From an uncultured Lachnospiraceae bacterium (GTDB taxonomy: Bacteria; Bacillota; Clostridia; Lachnospirales; Lachnospiraceae): DNA of 64,000 nucleotides. The first letter of the stretch is position 1; the number at the start of each line of letters is the position of its first letter. Shown in pieces: positions 42,161 to 50,976 of the stretch. The stretch covers positions 1 to 64,000 of the forward strand of contig CAMOIJ010000005.1 in the NCBI GenBank assembly GCA_946615865.1, read 5' to 3'. The position numbers were made by a program, and so were the translations under genes. Under the pieces are notes generated by a model. The model ran no database searches, had not been told where the DNA came from, and was given only the letters and a program-made list of their open reading frames with translations.

Positions 42161-43768
42161 ATGCAATTATTCAGAAAAACCCGCAAGTCACCTAAGAGAA
42201 AACCTAACGTAGGAAAGAAGAACCGCGTTGAAAATACCGCAAAGGCAGATGTTATGACGCAGCCTGATGCGGCAGACGGTGAGAATACAGCGCCGGTAAT
42301 AACGGAAGAGGAGCCCATTGAATTTGAAAGGGCCAACGCTGACAGAGTATTCCACTATTTCCGCGAGATCTCTGCGATTCCTCACGGATCCCATCATACG
42401 AAGGAGATCAGTGACTATATCGCGGCGTTTGCACGGGAAAAAGGGTTTGAGTACACGCAGGATGATGCCAATAATGTCATCATTTCCAAAAAGGCCTCGG
42501 AAGGCTTTGAGGACGCGGAGCCCATTGCGCTTCAGGGACATATCGACATGGTCCTTGCAAGCGAACCTGATAAGGAGATCGACCTGTTGACTGAACCGGT
42601 CAGCATCGTTGCCGATGGGGACTGGATGAGTGCAGACGGAACAACACTGGGGGCTGACAACGGAATCGCAGTAGCCATGATGCTTGCAGCGCTGGAGAAC
42701 GATGAGATCATTCATCCCTATCTGGAATGCATATTCACATCCGATGAAGAAGTAGGACTGATCGGCGCGAACGCGATCGACATCTCCGGCCTCAGAAGCC
42801 GCAGACTTCTGAATCTGGATTCCGAGGACGAAGGTGTGTTCACCGCAGGGTGCGCAGGCGGTGCGGATGTGGTCTGCCGGATGCCTCTGAAAATGAAGAA
42901 CAGACAGGGCAAGATACTTAGTATCAGCGTCAGCGGACTCAGGGGAGGCCACTCCGGAGCGGATATCCATATCGGAAGCGCTAACGGAAATGTCCTTATG
43001 GCAAGAATGCTGCGCGTTCTCTACAAAGCTTTTCCTTTTAACCTGATCCGTATAGACGGTGGAGACGCCAATAACGCAGTGCCGACCGGATCTAAAGCGC
43101 AGGTTCTGTTCTCGAAGAAGATTTCCTGCGAGGAGATAGAAGCTGCGACTTCTGCAGCGGCGGAAGCGATGAAACAGGAGTATTCCGTCACCGATCCCGG
43201 CATGGAGTGGGATTTTGAGTGGACGGACGCGGAAACGGTGAAAGCTGCTTCCAAGAAGAACACGGATAATCTGCTCATGTACCTGATGGCTCTGCCCAAC
43301 GGTATCACTCACATGAGCCATGTGATCGCCGGAATGCCCCAGACATCCCTGAACCTTGGCGTTATCCGTACCGAAGGCGATACAGTCAGGATTGAATTAA
43401 TGGTCAGAAGCGGGGTGAACTCCCAGGCAGCTTATCTGGCGGACCGTCTCGTATGTATCACTAAAGGATTCGGCGGGAAGCCGGAGGTTCGCAGCTCTTA
43501 TCCCGCATGGGAGTACAGAGAAGATTCACCGCTCCGCGACCTTTGTGTGAGCACCTATAAGAAGCTTTACGGGAAAGAACCCAAAGTGGATGTGATCCAT
43601 GCAGGCCTTGAGTGCGGCATTCTGGCAGGCAAACTGGAAGGACTCGACTGCATTTCCACCGGCCCGGACCTGGAAAACGTTCACACGGTGAGGGAAAGAA
43701 TGAAGATCTCTTCCGTGGAAAATGTATGGACCTTTGTGCTGGCGCTCCTTAAGGAGGCTGCACTCTGA
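42161..43768 (+). CDS. pepD: Aminoacyl-histidine dipeptidase (M20)
   Basis: 535 residues. PepD-type metallopeptidase that cleaves Xaa-His dipeptides and other dipeptides. The core starts near residue 58 (RVFHYFREISAIPHGSHHT). Metal ligands lie in LQGHIDMV, GADNGIAVAMML and FTSDEEVGLIGA; SGLRGGHSGADI belongs to the lid domain, and DCISTGPDLENVHTVRE is the C-terminal ligand. The first 55 residues are an extra, strongly basic then acidic, low-complexity extension with no signal peptide. Ribosome binding site AGGAGA. The his context may be coincidental. Confidence 0.93.
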   Translation: MQLFRKTRKSPKRKPNVGKKNRVENTAKADVMTQPDAADGENTAPVITEEEPIEFERANADRVFHYFREISAIPHGSHHTKEISDYIAAFAREKGFEYTQDDANNVIISKKASEGFEDAEPIALQGHIDMVLASEPDKEIDLLTEPVSIVADGDWMSADGTTLGADNGIAVAMMLAALENDEIIHPYLECIFTSDEEVGLIGANAIDISGLRSRRLLNLDSEDEGVFTAGCAGGADVVCRMPLKMKNRQGKILSISVSGLRGGHSGADIHIGSANGNVLMARMLRVLYKAFPFNLIRIDGGDANNAVPTGSKAQVLFSKKISCEEIEAATSAAAEAMKQEYSVTDPGMEWDFEWTDAETVKAASKKNTDNLLMYLMALPNGITHMSHVIAGMPQTSLNLGVIRTEGDTVRIELMVRSGVNSQAAYLADRLVCITKGFGGKPEVRSSYPAWEYREDSPLRDLCVSTYKKLYGKEPKVDVIHAGLECGILAGKLEGLDCISTGPDLENVHTVRERMKISSVENVWTFVLALLKEAAL

Positions 43769-43794
43769 TCTTTAGATAAAACAGAGGAAAGAAA

Positions 43795-44463
43795 ATGGCA
43801 CAGATCACGGGCGACTGGCTTCCCGCTGTCAGAGCGGAATTCGCTAAACCCTACTACAGGGAGCTTTATACATTCCTGCAGAAAGAATACAGAAACGTAA
43901 CCGTATATCCGCCTGCGGACCAGATTTTCAATGCGCTGCACCTGACCCCGCTGGGGAAGGTCAAAGTAGTGATCCTCGGACAGGATCCCTACCACAATGT
44001 ACACCAGGCCCACGGCCTTTGTTTTTCAGTGCCGGAGGACCAGAAAGAGATCCCGCCTTCACTGATAAATATCTTCAGGGAACTGCACGACGATGTCGGC
44101 TGCAAAATGCCGCAGACCGGGTGCCTGACCAAATGGGCGCAGCAGGGAGTCCTGCTTCTGAACACGGTGCTGACCGTCAGGGCTCATCAGGCGAATTCCC
44201 ACAGGGGGCACGGCTGGGAGCAGTTCACGGACGCGATCATACAGGCGGTGGAGCAGCAGGACAGGCCGATCGTCTATATGCTCTGGGGTTCACCGGCTCA
44301 GACCAAATCCGTAATGGTGACAAATCCCAGACATCTGGTACTTAAGGCTCCGCATCCCAGTCCGCTGTCGGCTTACAGAGGATTTTTCGGATGCAGGCAT
44401 TTCAGCCAGTGCAACGAATTTTTGCAAGCACACGGAGAGACGCCTATAGACTGGCAGCTCTGA
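43795..44463 (+). CDS. ung: Uracil-DNA glycosylase
   Basis: 222 residues, family 1 UDG. The catalytic water-activating Asp is D64 in ILGQDPYHNVHQAHGLCFSV. The intercalation loop is HPSPLSAYRGFFGC, with its His near residue 187. It removes uracil from DNA to start base excision repair. Full length. Ribosome binding site AGAGGAAAG. Confidence 0.97.
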   Translation: MAQITGDWLPAVRAEFAKPYYRELYTFLQKEYRNVTVYPPADQIFNALHLTPLGKVKVVILGQDPYHNVHQAHGLCFSVPEDQKEIPPSLINIFRELHDDVGCKMPQTGCLTKWAQQGVLLLNTVLTVRAHQANSHRGHGWEQFTDAIIQAVEQQDRPIVYMLWGSPAQTKSVMVTNPRHLVLKAPHPSPLSAYRGFFGCRHFSQCNEFLQAHGETPIDWQL

Positions 44464-44516
44464 CCGCGTGAATAAAGAATGGAGGATCACCGGATCTTCC
44501 GGGAAATGGAGGAATC

Positions 44517-45812
44517 ATGAAAAAAACACCCTATATCACCAGAGAGAAGGCAGAAGAGATAGCGAAGAAATGGCCCACCCCCTTTTATCTGTATGATGAA
44601 AAGGGAATCCGCGAGAACGCGGAGGCGGTGAAAAAGGCGTTTTCCTGGAATCCGGGATTTCGTGAATATTTTGCCGTGAAGGCGACGCCGAATCCCTATA
44701 TTATGCAGATCTTTAACGATTATGACTTCGGATTCGACTGCTCTTCCCTTGCGGAGCTGATGCTGGCCGACGCTGTCGGGGCAGATGGAAATCACATCAT
44801 GTTTTCTTCCAACGATACGCCGGCAGAGGAGTACGCGTATGCGGCTAAACTCGGCGCTATCATCAACCTGGATGATATCACGCACATTCCTTTCCTGGAG
44901 GAGATTCTGGGAGGTAAATTCCCTGAGACCATGAGCCTTCGCTATAATCCCGGCGGCGTCTTCAGGATGTCCAACGGGATCATGGACAACCCCGGCGATT
45001 CCAAGTACGGCTTCACGAAGCAGCAGCTCTTCGAGGGAGTCAGGATCCTCAAAGAAAAGGGGGTTAAGCACTTCGGAATCCATGCTTTCCTGGCAAGTAA
45101 TACTGTCACTAACGAGTATTATCCGATGCTGGCAGCCCAGCTGTTTGAACTTGTAGCTGAACTGCACCGCACCTTCGACGTGCATATCGCTTTCGTCAAC
45201 CTGTCCGGCGGCGTCGGCATAGCGTATTCCCCCTATGATACTCCTAATGATATCGCGGTGATCGGCGAGGGAGTTAAGGAAGTTTACGACGCTGTCCTGC
45301 GCGACAAGGGCATGGGAGATGTGGCGATCTACTGCGAGATGGGCCGCTTTATGCTGGCTCCCTACGGCGCGCTGATCACCAAAGCGATCCATGAAAAGCA
45401 TATCTATAAGGAATACATCGGCGTGGACGCGTGCGCGGCTAACCTGATGAGGCCCGCTATGTACGGCTCCTATCATCACATCACGGTGCTCGGCAAGGAA
45501 GACGCGCTCCGGGATCACATGTATGATGTCACGGGTTCTCTGTGCGAGAACAATGACAAGTTCGCGGTGGACCGCCTGCTCCCCAAGATCGACATGGGAG
45601 ATTACTTGTTTATTCACGATACCGGCGCGCACGGTTTCGCGATGGGTTACAACTACAACGGAAGACTGCGCAGCGCTGAACTTCTTCTGAAAGAGGACGG
45701 AAGCGTACAGGAGATCCGCAGGGCGGAGACTGAGATGGACTACTTCGCGACTTTTGACGGCACAGAGTTTTACGGCAGCCTTCAGGAGCAGTACAGAGAA
45801 CTGAGAGGCTGA
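44517..45812 (+). CDS. lysA: Diaminopimelate decarboxylase-like PLP enzyme
   Basis: 431 residues. Fold-type III PLP enzyme. The Schiff-base Lys is K55 in YFAVKATPNPY. The glycine-rich phosphate loop is LSGGVGIAYSP. YCEMGRFMLAPYG and TGSLCENND hold the substrate Arg and active-site Cys. The usual HIGSQ motif after the first domain is replaced by FGIHAFLASN. It most likely makes lysine from meso-diaminopimelate, as this Clostridial clade is generally annotated. Ribosome binding site GGAGGAA. It lies 3.4 kb before a second, shorter member of the same fold in the Dlt-like locus. Confidence 0.85.
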   Translation: MKKTPYITREKAEEIAKKWPTPFYLYDEKGIRENAEAVKKAFSWNPGFREYFAVKATPNPYIMQIFNDYDFGFDCSSLAELMLADAVGADGNHIMFSSNDTPAEEYAYAAKLGAIINLDDITHIPFLEEILGGKFPETMSLRYNPGGVFRMSNGIMDNPGDSKYGFTKQQLFEGVRILKEKGVKHFGIHAFLASNTVTNEYYPMLAAQLFELVAELHRTFDVHIAFVNLSGGVGIAYSPYDTPNDIAVIGEGVKEVYDAVLRDKGMGDVAIYCEMGRFMLAPYGALITKAIHEKHIYKEYIGVDACAANLMRPAMYGSYHHITVLGKEDALRDHMYDVTGSLCENNDKFAVDRLLPKIDMGDYLFIHDTGAHGFAMGYNYNGRLRSAELLLKEDGSVQEIRRAETEMDYFATFDGTEFYGSLQEQYRELRG

Positions 45813-45820
45813 GCGGGATC

Positions 45821-46606
45821 ATGGAAAAAAAGTACTTCTTCTTTGATATCGACGGGACGCTGACGGACAGAAATACGGGAAAGATCGTTCCTTCGGCGGC
45901 GCTTGCTCTTTCAAAACTCAGAGACGCCGGTCATTTCGTCGCGATCAACACCGGAAGGGCACACTATAAAGCAAGGAAGTTCTTTGAAGAGAACGGGTTT
46001 GACAATATGGTGTGCAATGGCGGCAAGGCGATCGTCATCGACAAAATGCTTGTGGAGAACAGCCCGCTGGTATATGAGAACGCTCTCAGACTGTATTATG
46101 AGGCGCTGGAGAAAGGCTACGGCGTTCTGGTCGCCGACGAGGACTCTGAACTTGTGAGGACCAGGGACTTCAGGTTCTATGACCAGGCGGGGATCAGAAA
46201 AGAGCCGACCACCTATGTGATCGACAAAAACTACACTCCTGAAGAAAAAGGGATCATCTATAAGATGTACATTTCTATACCGCAGACTTGCGAGAAAGAC
46301 ATCTTAAAGATCCTGCCCGCGTCAGAACCCCTGGGACGCCTGTGGTTTGAGCCGGAATATCTGCTGATCCAGCAGGACTGCAAGAGGGAAGGGATCCTGA
46401 GATGCCTGGAACTTGTCGGCGGAGATAAGAAGAGCGTAGTGGTATTCGGTGATGATATCAATGACCTTGATATGTTTGCCCCGGACTTTTACAAGGTCGC
46501 GATGGGCAACGGACATGATGCGCTCAAGGCGGCTGCGGATGAGATCGCCCCTGCAAATGTGGACGACGGAATCTATAAAGTATGTCAAAAAAACGGATGG
46601 TTCTGA
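45821..46606 (+). CDS. HAD-superfamily hydrolase, Cof type
   Basis: 261 residues. Motif I is FFFDIDGTLTDRNTGK with the Asp nucleophile, motif II AINTGRAH, and motif III/IV VFGDDINDLDMFA. The C2-type cap lies between residues of about 85 and 185. Cof-type phosphatases act on sugar phosphates or cofactors; the substrate is not known. It starts 8 nt after the lysA-like gene. The stop codon lies in the loop of the following terminator. Confidence 0.92.
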   Translation: MEKKYFFFDIDGTLTDRNTGKIVPSAALALSKLRDAGHFVAINTGRAHYKARKFFEENGFDNMVCNGGKAIVIDKMLVENSPLVYENALRLYYEALEKGYGVLVADEDSELVRTRDFRFYDQAGIRKEPTTYVIDKNYTPEEKGIIYKMYISIPQTCEKDILKILPASEPLGRLWFEPEYLLIQQDCKREGILRCLELVGGDKKSVVVFGDDINDLDMFAPDFYKVAMGNGHDALKAAADEIAPANVDDGIYKVCQKNGWF

Positions 46607-46624
46607 GGAACCATCCGTTTTCTT
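46588..46624. terminator. Bidirectional terminator overlapping the HAD gene end
   Basis: 12-bp stem AAACGGATGGTT/AACCATCCGTTT, with the HAD gene TGA stop (46604-46606) in the loop. A-run before and T-rich after. It serves the HAD gene and the convergent SGNH gene. Confidence 0.85.
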
Positions 46625-46634
46625 TCATTATTGG

Positions 46635-47672
46635 TCAGTCGTAGATCTCATCGCCTTCGAGCATGTAGTAACTGACGCCCTCCATTTTTTCAAGCGTTTT
46701 CTCATATGCCGTGTACAGAGTATCCCAGTCGCTGTATTCGGGCTCTCCTCTGTGATCTGTGAGACTGTAATTCTCTCTGAGAAAGTTTCCTATATAAGAA
46801 GTGACTTTAGCGACGCCGTATTCATTGAGATGGTCGCCCTCGTCCCTGGTGTCGTGACTCCAGTCGATTCCGATCTCTTCCCAGTTCTGGTTGAGGTCGA
46901 TGTATGTAAGTCCGCGGGACTGCGCGTAGTCCCTGATGGAGTTGAGCCTTGTGGTATCGTAGCACTTGGGTGAACAGAGGCTGTAGAAGATGACATCGAT
47001 ATCATTTTTCTCACAGAGTCTGAGGATCCTGTCCATGTAGTAAGTGGAGAGGCGCTCGATCTTTTTCCTCTCATCTGTGGGCTTTAAGTAGCCTGTATCT
47101 CCTGTGTAAGGCAGGATATGCTCACTGATCAGATATCCCATATAGTATTCGCGAAGGCTCGGAGCCGATCCGACGGCCTGCCACAGATTGTGGTATCTGC
47201 AGAAAGGGAAGTAATACTCGAAGAACTCCGTGAGTCCGGTGCCGAGATCGGATAAAGGATCGTCGGTTCGAAACAGCATATTGGACTCAATGAGTATGAG
47301 ATCCGGATGCTGGTAATCGAGTCCGTGCTTTAGCAGATAATATGCCTCCGATGTCTTCGCCGCGCCTTTGCATAGATTAAAGGATGTAAATCCTTCGTCT
47401 TTCCAGAGATCCATGGGGGAGATGCCCACCATTGCGAGGCTGTTTCCTATATTATAGATATCGATACAGTCCCGGGGTATCGTTGTGATCTCCGCGTCCC
47501 GGGCATTTCTGTCCTTGATCCTTCCCTCCAAAAACCACTGCCCCGGGTTTAAGAGGATCCCGGCTCCGACAAGAAGGAATGCGAGGATCATGAAAAATGC
47601 GATGATCTTAAGCGCCGACCGTATGGGGACGCTATATTTTGATTTAGTGATTGTAGAGGGTTCCTGCGGCAT
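46635..47672 (-). CDS. Membrane-anchored SGNH/DltD-like protein (paralogue 1)
   Basis: About 345 residues from the ATG at 47672, preceded by AAGGA; a TTG at 47735 is an alternative start. An N-terminal membrane helix (LKIIAFFMILAFLLVGAGIL) is followed by an SGNH-type domain: IDIYNIGNSLAMVGISPMDL carries the Ser, with Asn in place of the Asp of GDS, and RDEGDHLNEYG carries the Asp-His pair. The tail LTDHRGEPEYSDWDTLY is shared with the paralogues at 52559 and 53685. Inverted relative to the Dlt-like operon, which starts on the other strand. A DltD-like acyl-transfer role at the cell surface is inferred. Confidence 0.82.
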   Translation of the reverse strand: MPQEPSTITKSKYSVPIRSALKIIAFFMILAFLLVGAGILLNPGQWFLEGRIKDRNARDAEITTIPRDCIDIYNIGNSLAMVGISPMDLWKDEGFTSFNLCKGAAKTSEAYYLLKHGLDYQHPDLILIESNMLFRTDDPLSDLGTGLTEFFEYYFPFCRYHNLWQAVGSAPSLREYYMGYLISEHILPYTGDTGYLKPTDERKKIERLSTYYMDRILRLCEKNDIDVIFYSLCSPKCYDTTRLNSIRDYAQSRGLTYIDLNQNWEEIGIDWSHDTRDEGDHLNEYGVAKVTSYIGNFLRENYSLTDHRGEPEYSDWDTLYTAYEKTLEKMEGVSYYMLEGDEIYD

Positions 47673-47754
47673 GTCCTGTAAGTCCTTAATAAATGACCGA
47701 ACGGCGGCTTTACGGCGATCACAAATTGTTTCCAATTTTGATCAATTCCCGAAA

Positions 47755-47782
47755 GTGACAAATTCTGAATTTTCAGTATAAT
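47755..47782 (+). promoter_or_regulatory. Promoter candidate 1 of the Dlt-like operon
   Basis: GTGACA, 16-bp spacer, TATAAT (47777-47782). Would give a leader of about 125 nt. Confidence 0.6.
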
Positions 47783-47831
47783 GCAGAAGAAAGAATTTGT
47801 CGAGTTTTTGCCGGTAATTAACACAATAGGC

Positions 47832-47860
47832 TTGCAAAAATGTAGTTTAGAGATTATGGT
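47832..47860 (+). promoter_or_regulatory. Promoter candidate 2 of the Dlt-like operon
   Basis: TTGCAA, 17-bp spacer, TATGGT. Weaker than candidate 1 and closer to the first gene. Confidence 0.4.
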
Positions 47861-47912
47861 AGATTAGATGCGGTTAAAGTCAATTATTGATATTGGAAGG
47901 AGTGTATAACTT

Positions 47913-49436
47913 TTGGAAACTATACTTGACAGACTTGAACTGACTGAGAAAGAATACGGCAGCCGTCCCGCAGTTGACGACGGATCGGTCTGCCTTACTT
48001 ATACGGAACTCGTCACGAAGGCGAGGGGGATCGGCGCGATCCTGAGCGGGAAGATCAGCCTCAAGCAGCCTGTGGCTATCCTGGCTGAAAAGAGTACGGC
48101 TACGCTTTCCTGCATGTACGGCGTTGTTTACGCGGGCGGCTTCTACGTCAGCGTAAACCCCGAGCAGCCGCCGGAGAGGATCCGCAAGATCCTTGATGTG
48201 CTTGAATCAAAGATCGTAGTGGTGGATGAAGCCAGAAGGGATCAGCTTACTGCGTCCGGATATACCGGAGAAGTGCTCTATCTCGAGCAGCTCTATGCGG
48301 AAGCCGGCGAGATCAGCAATGAGGAAACTGAAAGACTCGCTGAGATCCGCGGACAGATCAAGGGAGAGGACCCGCTCTACGGCGTCTTCACATCCGGATC
48401 CACGGGAAATCCCAAGGGCATCATTGTGGGCCATAAGTCGGTTATCGACTTTATCGGTCATTTCACTCAGATCTTCGGAATTACCTGTGAGGACATCCTC
48501 GGAAACCAGGCTCCTTTTGATTTTGACGTATCTGTCAAGGACCTGTATTCCGCAATGTTCACAGGAGCGGAGGTCGTCCTCATTCCCAGAGAGTTCTTCA
48601 GCACGCCCCCGAGGCTTTTAGATTATCTCTGCGACAAGAATGTGACTGTACTGATCTGGGCGGTTTCAGCCCTTTGCATTGTATCCGGACTCAAGGGACT
48701 GCGCTACAGAGTGCCCGAGAAGGTCAGGATCATCATGTTCAGCGGCGAAGTGATGCCGATCAAGCATCTGCAGATCTGGCAGGCGGCTCTTCCGCAGACT
48801 GAGTATGTAAATCTTTACGGCCCCTCCGAGATCACCTGCAACTGCACTTACTACAGGATCAACAGAACTTTCGAGAAGACGGACAAGCTGCCCATCGGCG
48901 GCGCGTTCCCCGGAAGAACCGTTTTCCTTATGGACGAAGAGGGCAAAGTAGTGACGGAGCCCGGCGTGTCGGGAGAGATCTGCTGCGCAGGCGAGTCCCT
49001 GGCGATCTGCTATTACAACAATCCGGAGCAGACCGCGAAGCAGTTCATCATGTATGACTTCGGCGAAGGCGAGCAGCGCGTCTATAAGACAGGCGACCTG
49101 GCGGCATACGGAACGGACGGCGAGCTCTATTTTGCCGGACGCGGAGACTTCCAGATCAAACACATGGGACACAGGATCGAACTCGAGGAGATCGAGACCA
49201 ATTTCATGGCGCTGGACGGCGTCGCGAGAGCAGTATGCCTCTTCGATGAGCCCAAGAACAGGATCGTTTGCTGGTATATGGGCGATATCGATCCCAAGGA
49301 AGTGAGGATCCGTCTCAAGGAGAAGGTACCGGCTTACATGGTGCCCGGAAGGATCAACAGAGTCGACGACATGCCTTATAATAAGAACGGAAAGATCGAC
49401 AGAGCTTACTTCAGGACACTTCTGGCTGCGAAATAA
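47913..49436 (+). CDS. dltA: DltA-like amino-acid adenylating ligase
   Basis: 507 residues, TTG start with GGAAGGAG 10 nt upstream. ANL-superfamily adenylation enzyme: P-loop FTSGSTGNPKG, FSGEVMP, NLYGPSEITC, VYKTGDLA and the catalytic Lys in NGKIDRAYF. The pocket region NQAPFDFDVSVKDLYSAM and a Cys in SALCIVSG match DltA, which activates D-alanine with ATP and loads it on the DltC carrier. Substrate is therefore D-alanine or a close relative. It leads an operon with a PLP enzyme, a carrier, an MBOAT protein and an SGNH protein. Confidence 0.86.
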   Translation: METILDRLELTEKEYGSRPAVDDGSVCLTYTELVTKARGIGAILSGKISLKQPVAILAEKSTATLSCMYGVVYAGGFYVSVNPEQPPERIRKILDVLESKIVVVDEARRDQLTASGYTGEVLYLEQLYAEAGEISNEETERLAEIRGQIKGEDPLYGVFTSGSTGNPKGIIVGHKSVIDFIGHFTQIFGITCEDILGNQAPFDFDVSVKDLYSAMFTGAEVVLIPREFFSTPPRLLDYLCDKNVTVLIWAVSALCIVSGLKGLRYRVPEKVRIIMFSGEVMPIKHLQIWQAALPQTEYVNLYGPSEITCNCTYYRINRTFEKTDKLPIGGAFPGRTVFLMDEEGKVVTEPGVSGEICCAGESLAICYYNNPEQTAKQFIMYDFGEGEQRVYKTGDLAAYGTDGELYFAGRGDFQIKHMGHRIELEEIETNFMALDGVARAVCLFDEPKNRIVCWYMGDIDPKEVRIRLKEKVPAYMVPGRINRVDDMPYNKNGKIDRAYFRTLLAAK

Positions 49437-49451
49437 GAGAGGTTATGACTT

Positions 49452-50648
49452 ATGGAACTGAGCAGAATCAAAGAGGCGGCTGACCGCTTCGGTACACCGC
49501 TGTATCTGTTTGATCTCGACTGCATAAGAGACCGCGTGCAGAGATTCCGCGACGCGTTCAGAGGAGAGATCGGACTTACATATTCAATGAAGACCAACCC
49601 TTTTCTGACCCTTGAGATGTCCAGGCAGGTGGAGCGCATTGAGGTGTGCTCCATGGGCGAATTCAGGATCTGCAGGGATCTTGAGATCCCGGCGGAGAAA
49701 CTCTATATCTCCGGCGTTTTAAAGATCCGCGAAGACCTGATGGAGATCCTCGAATACGGTCAGGACATTGCCAGGTATACCGCGGAATCCCCGCTTCAGC
49801 TTAAGATGCTGTCCGAGTGGGCGGACGCGCATGAAAAGACTCTCAGAGTCTACCCCAGACTTACCAACGACAGCCAGTTTGGCATGGATGAGGACACGAT
49901 CCTTGGACTTATAAAGAATAGAGTGGATTATCCCCACATCGAATTCGCTGGAATTCATTTCTTCTCAGGGACACAGAAGAAAAAGCTTAAGAAGCACGAG
50001 AAGGAACTTGCCATGCTGGACGCTTTCTTTGAGAGACTGAGCGCCGAGGCGAATTTCGAAGTTCCCGAACTTGAATACGGCACGGGATTTGCTGTTTCCT
50101 ATTTCGAGGACCAGAAGAAGAAGGAAGAGGATCTGCGGGATCCGGAGCACCTTGAGATGTTCCGTCAGATGGTGCAGGATATGAAGTGGAAAGGCATTGT
50201 CACCATCGAGATGGGCAGAGCTTACGCTGCTGAGTGCGGATGCTATGTGACGACCGCGCTGGATATCAAGGAGAACAATGGAAACGCGATCTGCCTTGTG
50301 GACGGCGGTATTCACCAGCTCAATTACGACGGCCAGATCAAGGGAATGTACAGACCGCAGATGGCTGTGATCCCCGCTGACGAGCCCTGCGGCAGAGCGC
50401 AGAAGGACTGGAGCATTTACGGCTCCCTCTGCACGATGAACGACCTGCTGTGCCGGAGTTTTCCCGAAACAATCGGGCTTGGTGACCGCGTTGTCTTCTT
50501 TAAGACCGGCGCCTACAGCTTCTATGAGGGAATGTCCCTGTTTTTGAGCCATGAGCTTCCCGCTGTAGTTCTCTTCGGAGAGAAAGACGGTTTTATAAAG
50601 GCAAGGGATCAGATCCAGTCCTATACTTTCAATATGGCAAAATATTGA
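49452..50648 (+). CDS. PLP fold-type III decarboxylase-like enzyme in Dlt-like operon
   Basis: 398 residues, LysA/ornithine-decarboxylase-like fold. Schiff-base Lys K47 in LTYSMKTNPFL. IEVCSMGEFRIC replaces the usual VVSGGEL. GIHFFSGTQKKK corresponds to the HIGSQ region. ELEYGTGFAV is the phosphate loop, IEMGRAYAAECG holds the Arg, and C327 in GSLCTMNDLL fits the active-site Cys of decarboxylases. All catalytic positions look present. Its closest functional precedent by context is BtrK, a LysA-like enzyme that decarboxylates a carrier-bound amino acid. A racemase supplying D-alanine is the alternative. It sits between ligase and carrier genes, spaced 15 nt from the ligase. Confidence 0.8.
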   Translation: MELSRIKEAADRFGTPLYLFDLDCIRDRVQRFRDAFRGEIGLTYSMKTNPFLTLEMSRQVERIEVCSMGEFRICRDLEIPAEKLYISGVLKIREDLMEILEYGQDIARYTAESPLQLKMLSEWADAHEKTLRVYPRLTNDSQFGMDEDTILGLIKNRVDYPHIEFAGIHFFSGTQKKKLKKHEKELAMLDAFFERLSAEANFEVPELEYGTGFAVSYFEDQKKKEEDLRDPEHLEMFRQMVQDMKWKGIVTIEMGRAYAAECGCYVTTALDIKENNGNAICLVDGGIHQLNYDGQIKGMYRPQMAVIPADEPCGRAQKDWSIYGSLCTMNDLLCRSFPETIGLGDRVVFFKTGAYSFYEGMSLFLSHELPAVVLFGEKDGFIKARDQIQSYTFNMAKY

Positions 50649-50744
50649 GGACAAACAGATCCTATAATGATATGGCGGATTTGCCGCAAATAAGTTATGA
50701 TAAGCATGTTACTTACAACATATGAATAATACTAGGAGGAAATT

Positions 50745-50972
50745 ATGGAAGAATTACTGGAAATCCTGCAGGACATCGACGACTCTGTAGATTATGAGAA
50801 CGAGACTGCTCTCATTGACGATCACATTCTTGATTCCTTCGGAATCATCACTCTGATCTCCGAGATCGAGGAGCATTTTGATATCGAAGTAGACGCGGCG
50901 GAGATGACCCCTGAGAACTTCAACTCTGCAGCAGCAATGTGGAAAATGATACAGAGGCTTCAGGAGAACTGA
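50745..50972 (+). CDS. dltC: DltC-like carrier protein
   Basis: 75 residues, acidic four-helix carrier. The phosphopantetheine Ser is S31 in DDHILDSFGIITLISEIEE, matching the LDSFGTV motif of DltC. It receives the activated amino acid from the ligase. Ribosome binding site TAGGAGGAAA. It precedes the MBOAT gene by 4 nt. Confidence 0.92.
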   Translation: MEELLEILQDIDDSVDYENETALIDDHILDSFGIITLISEIEEHFDIEVDAAEMTPENFNSAAAMWKMIQRLQEN

Positions 50973-50976
50973 GTAA

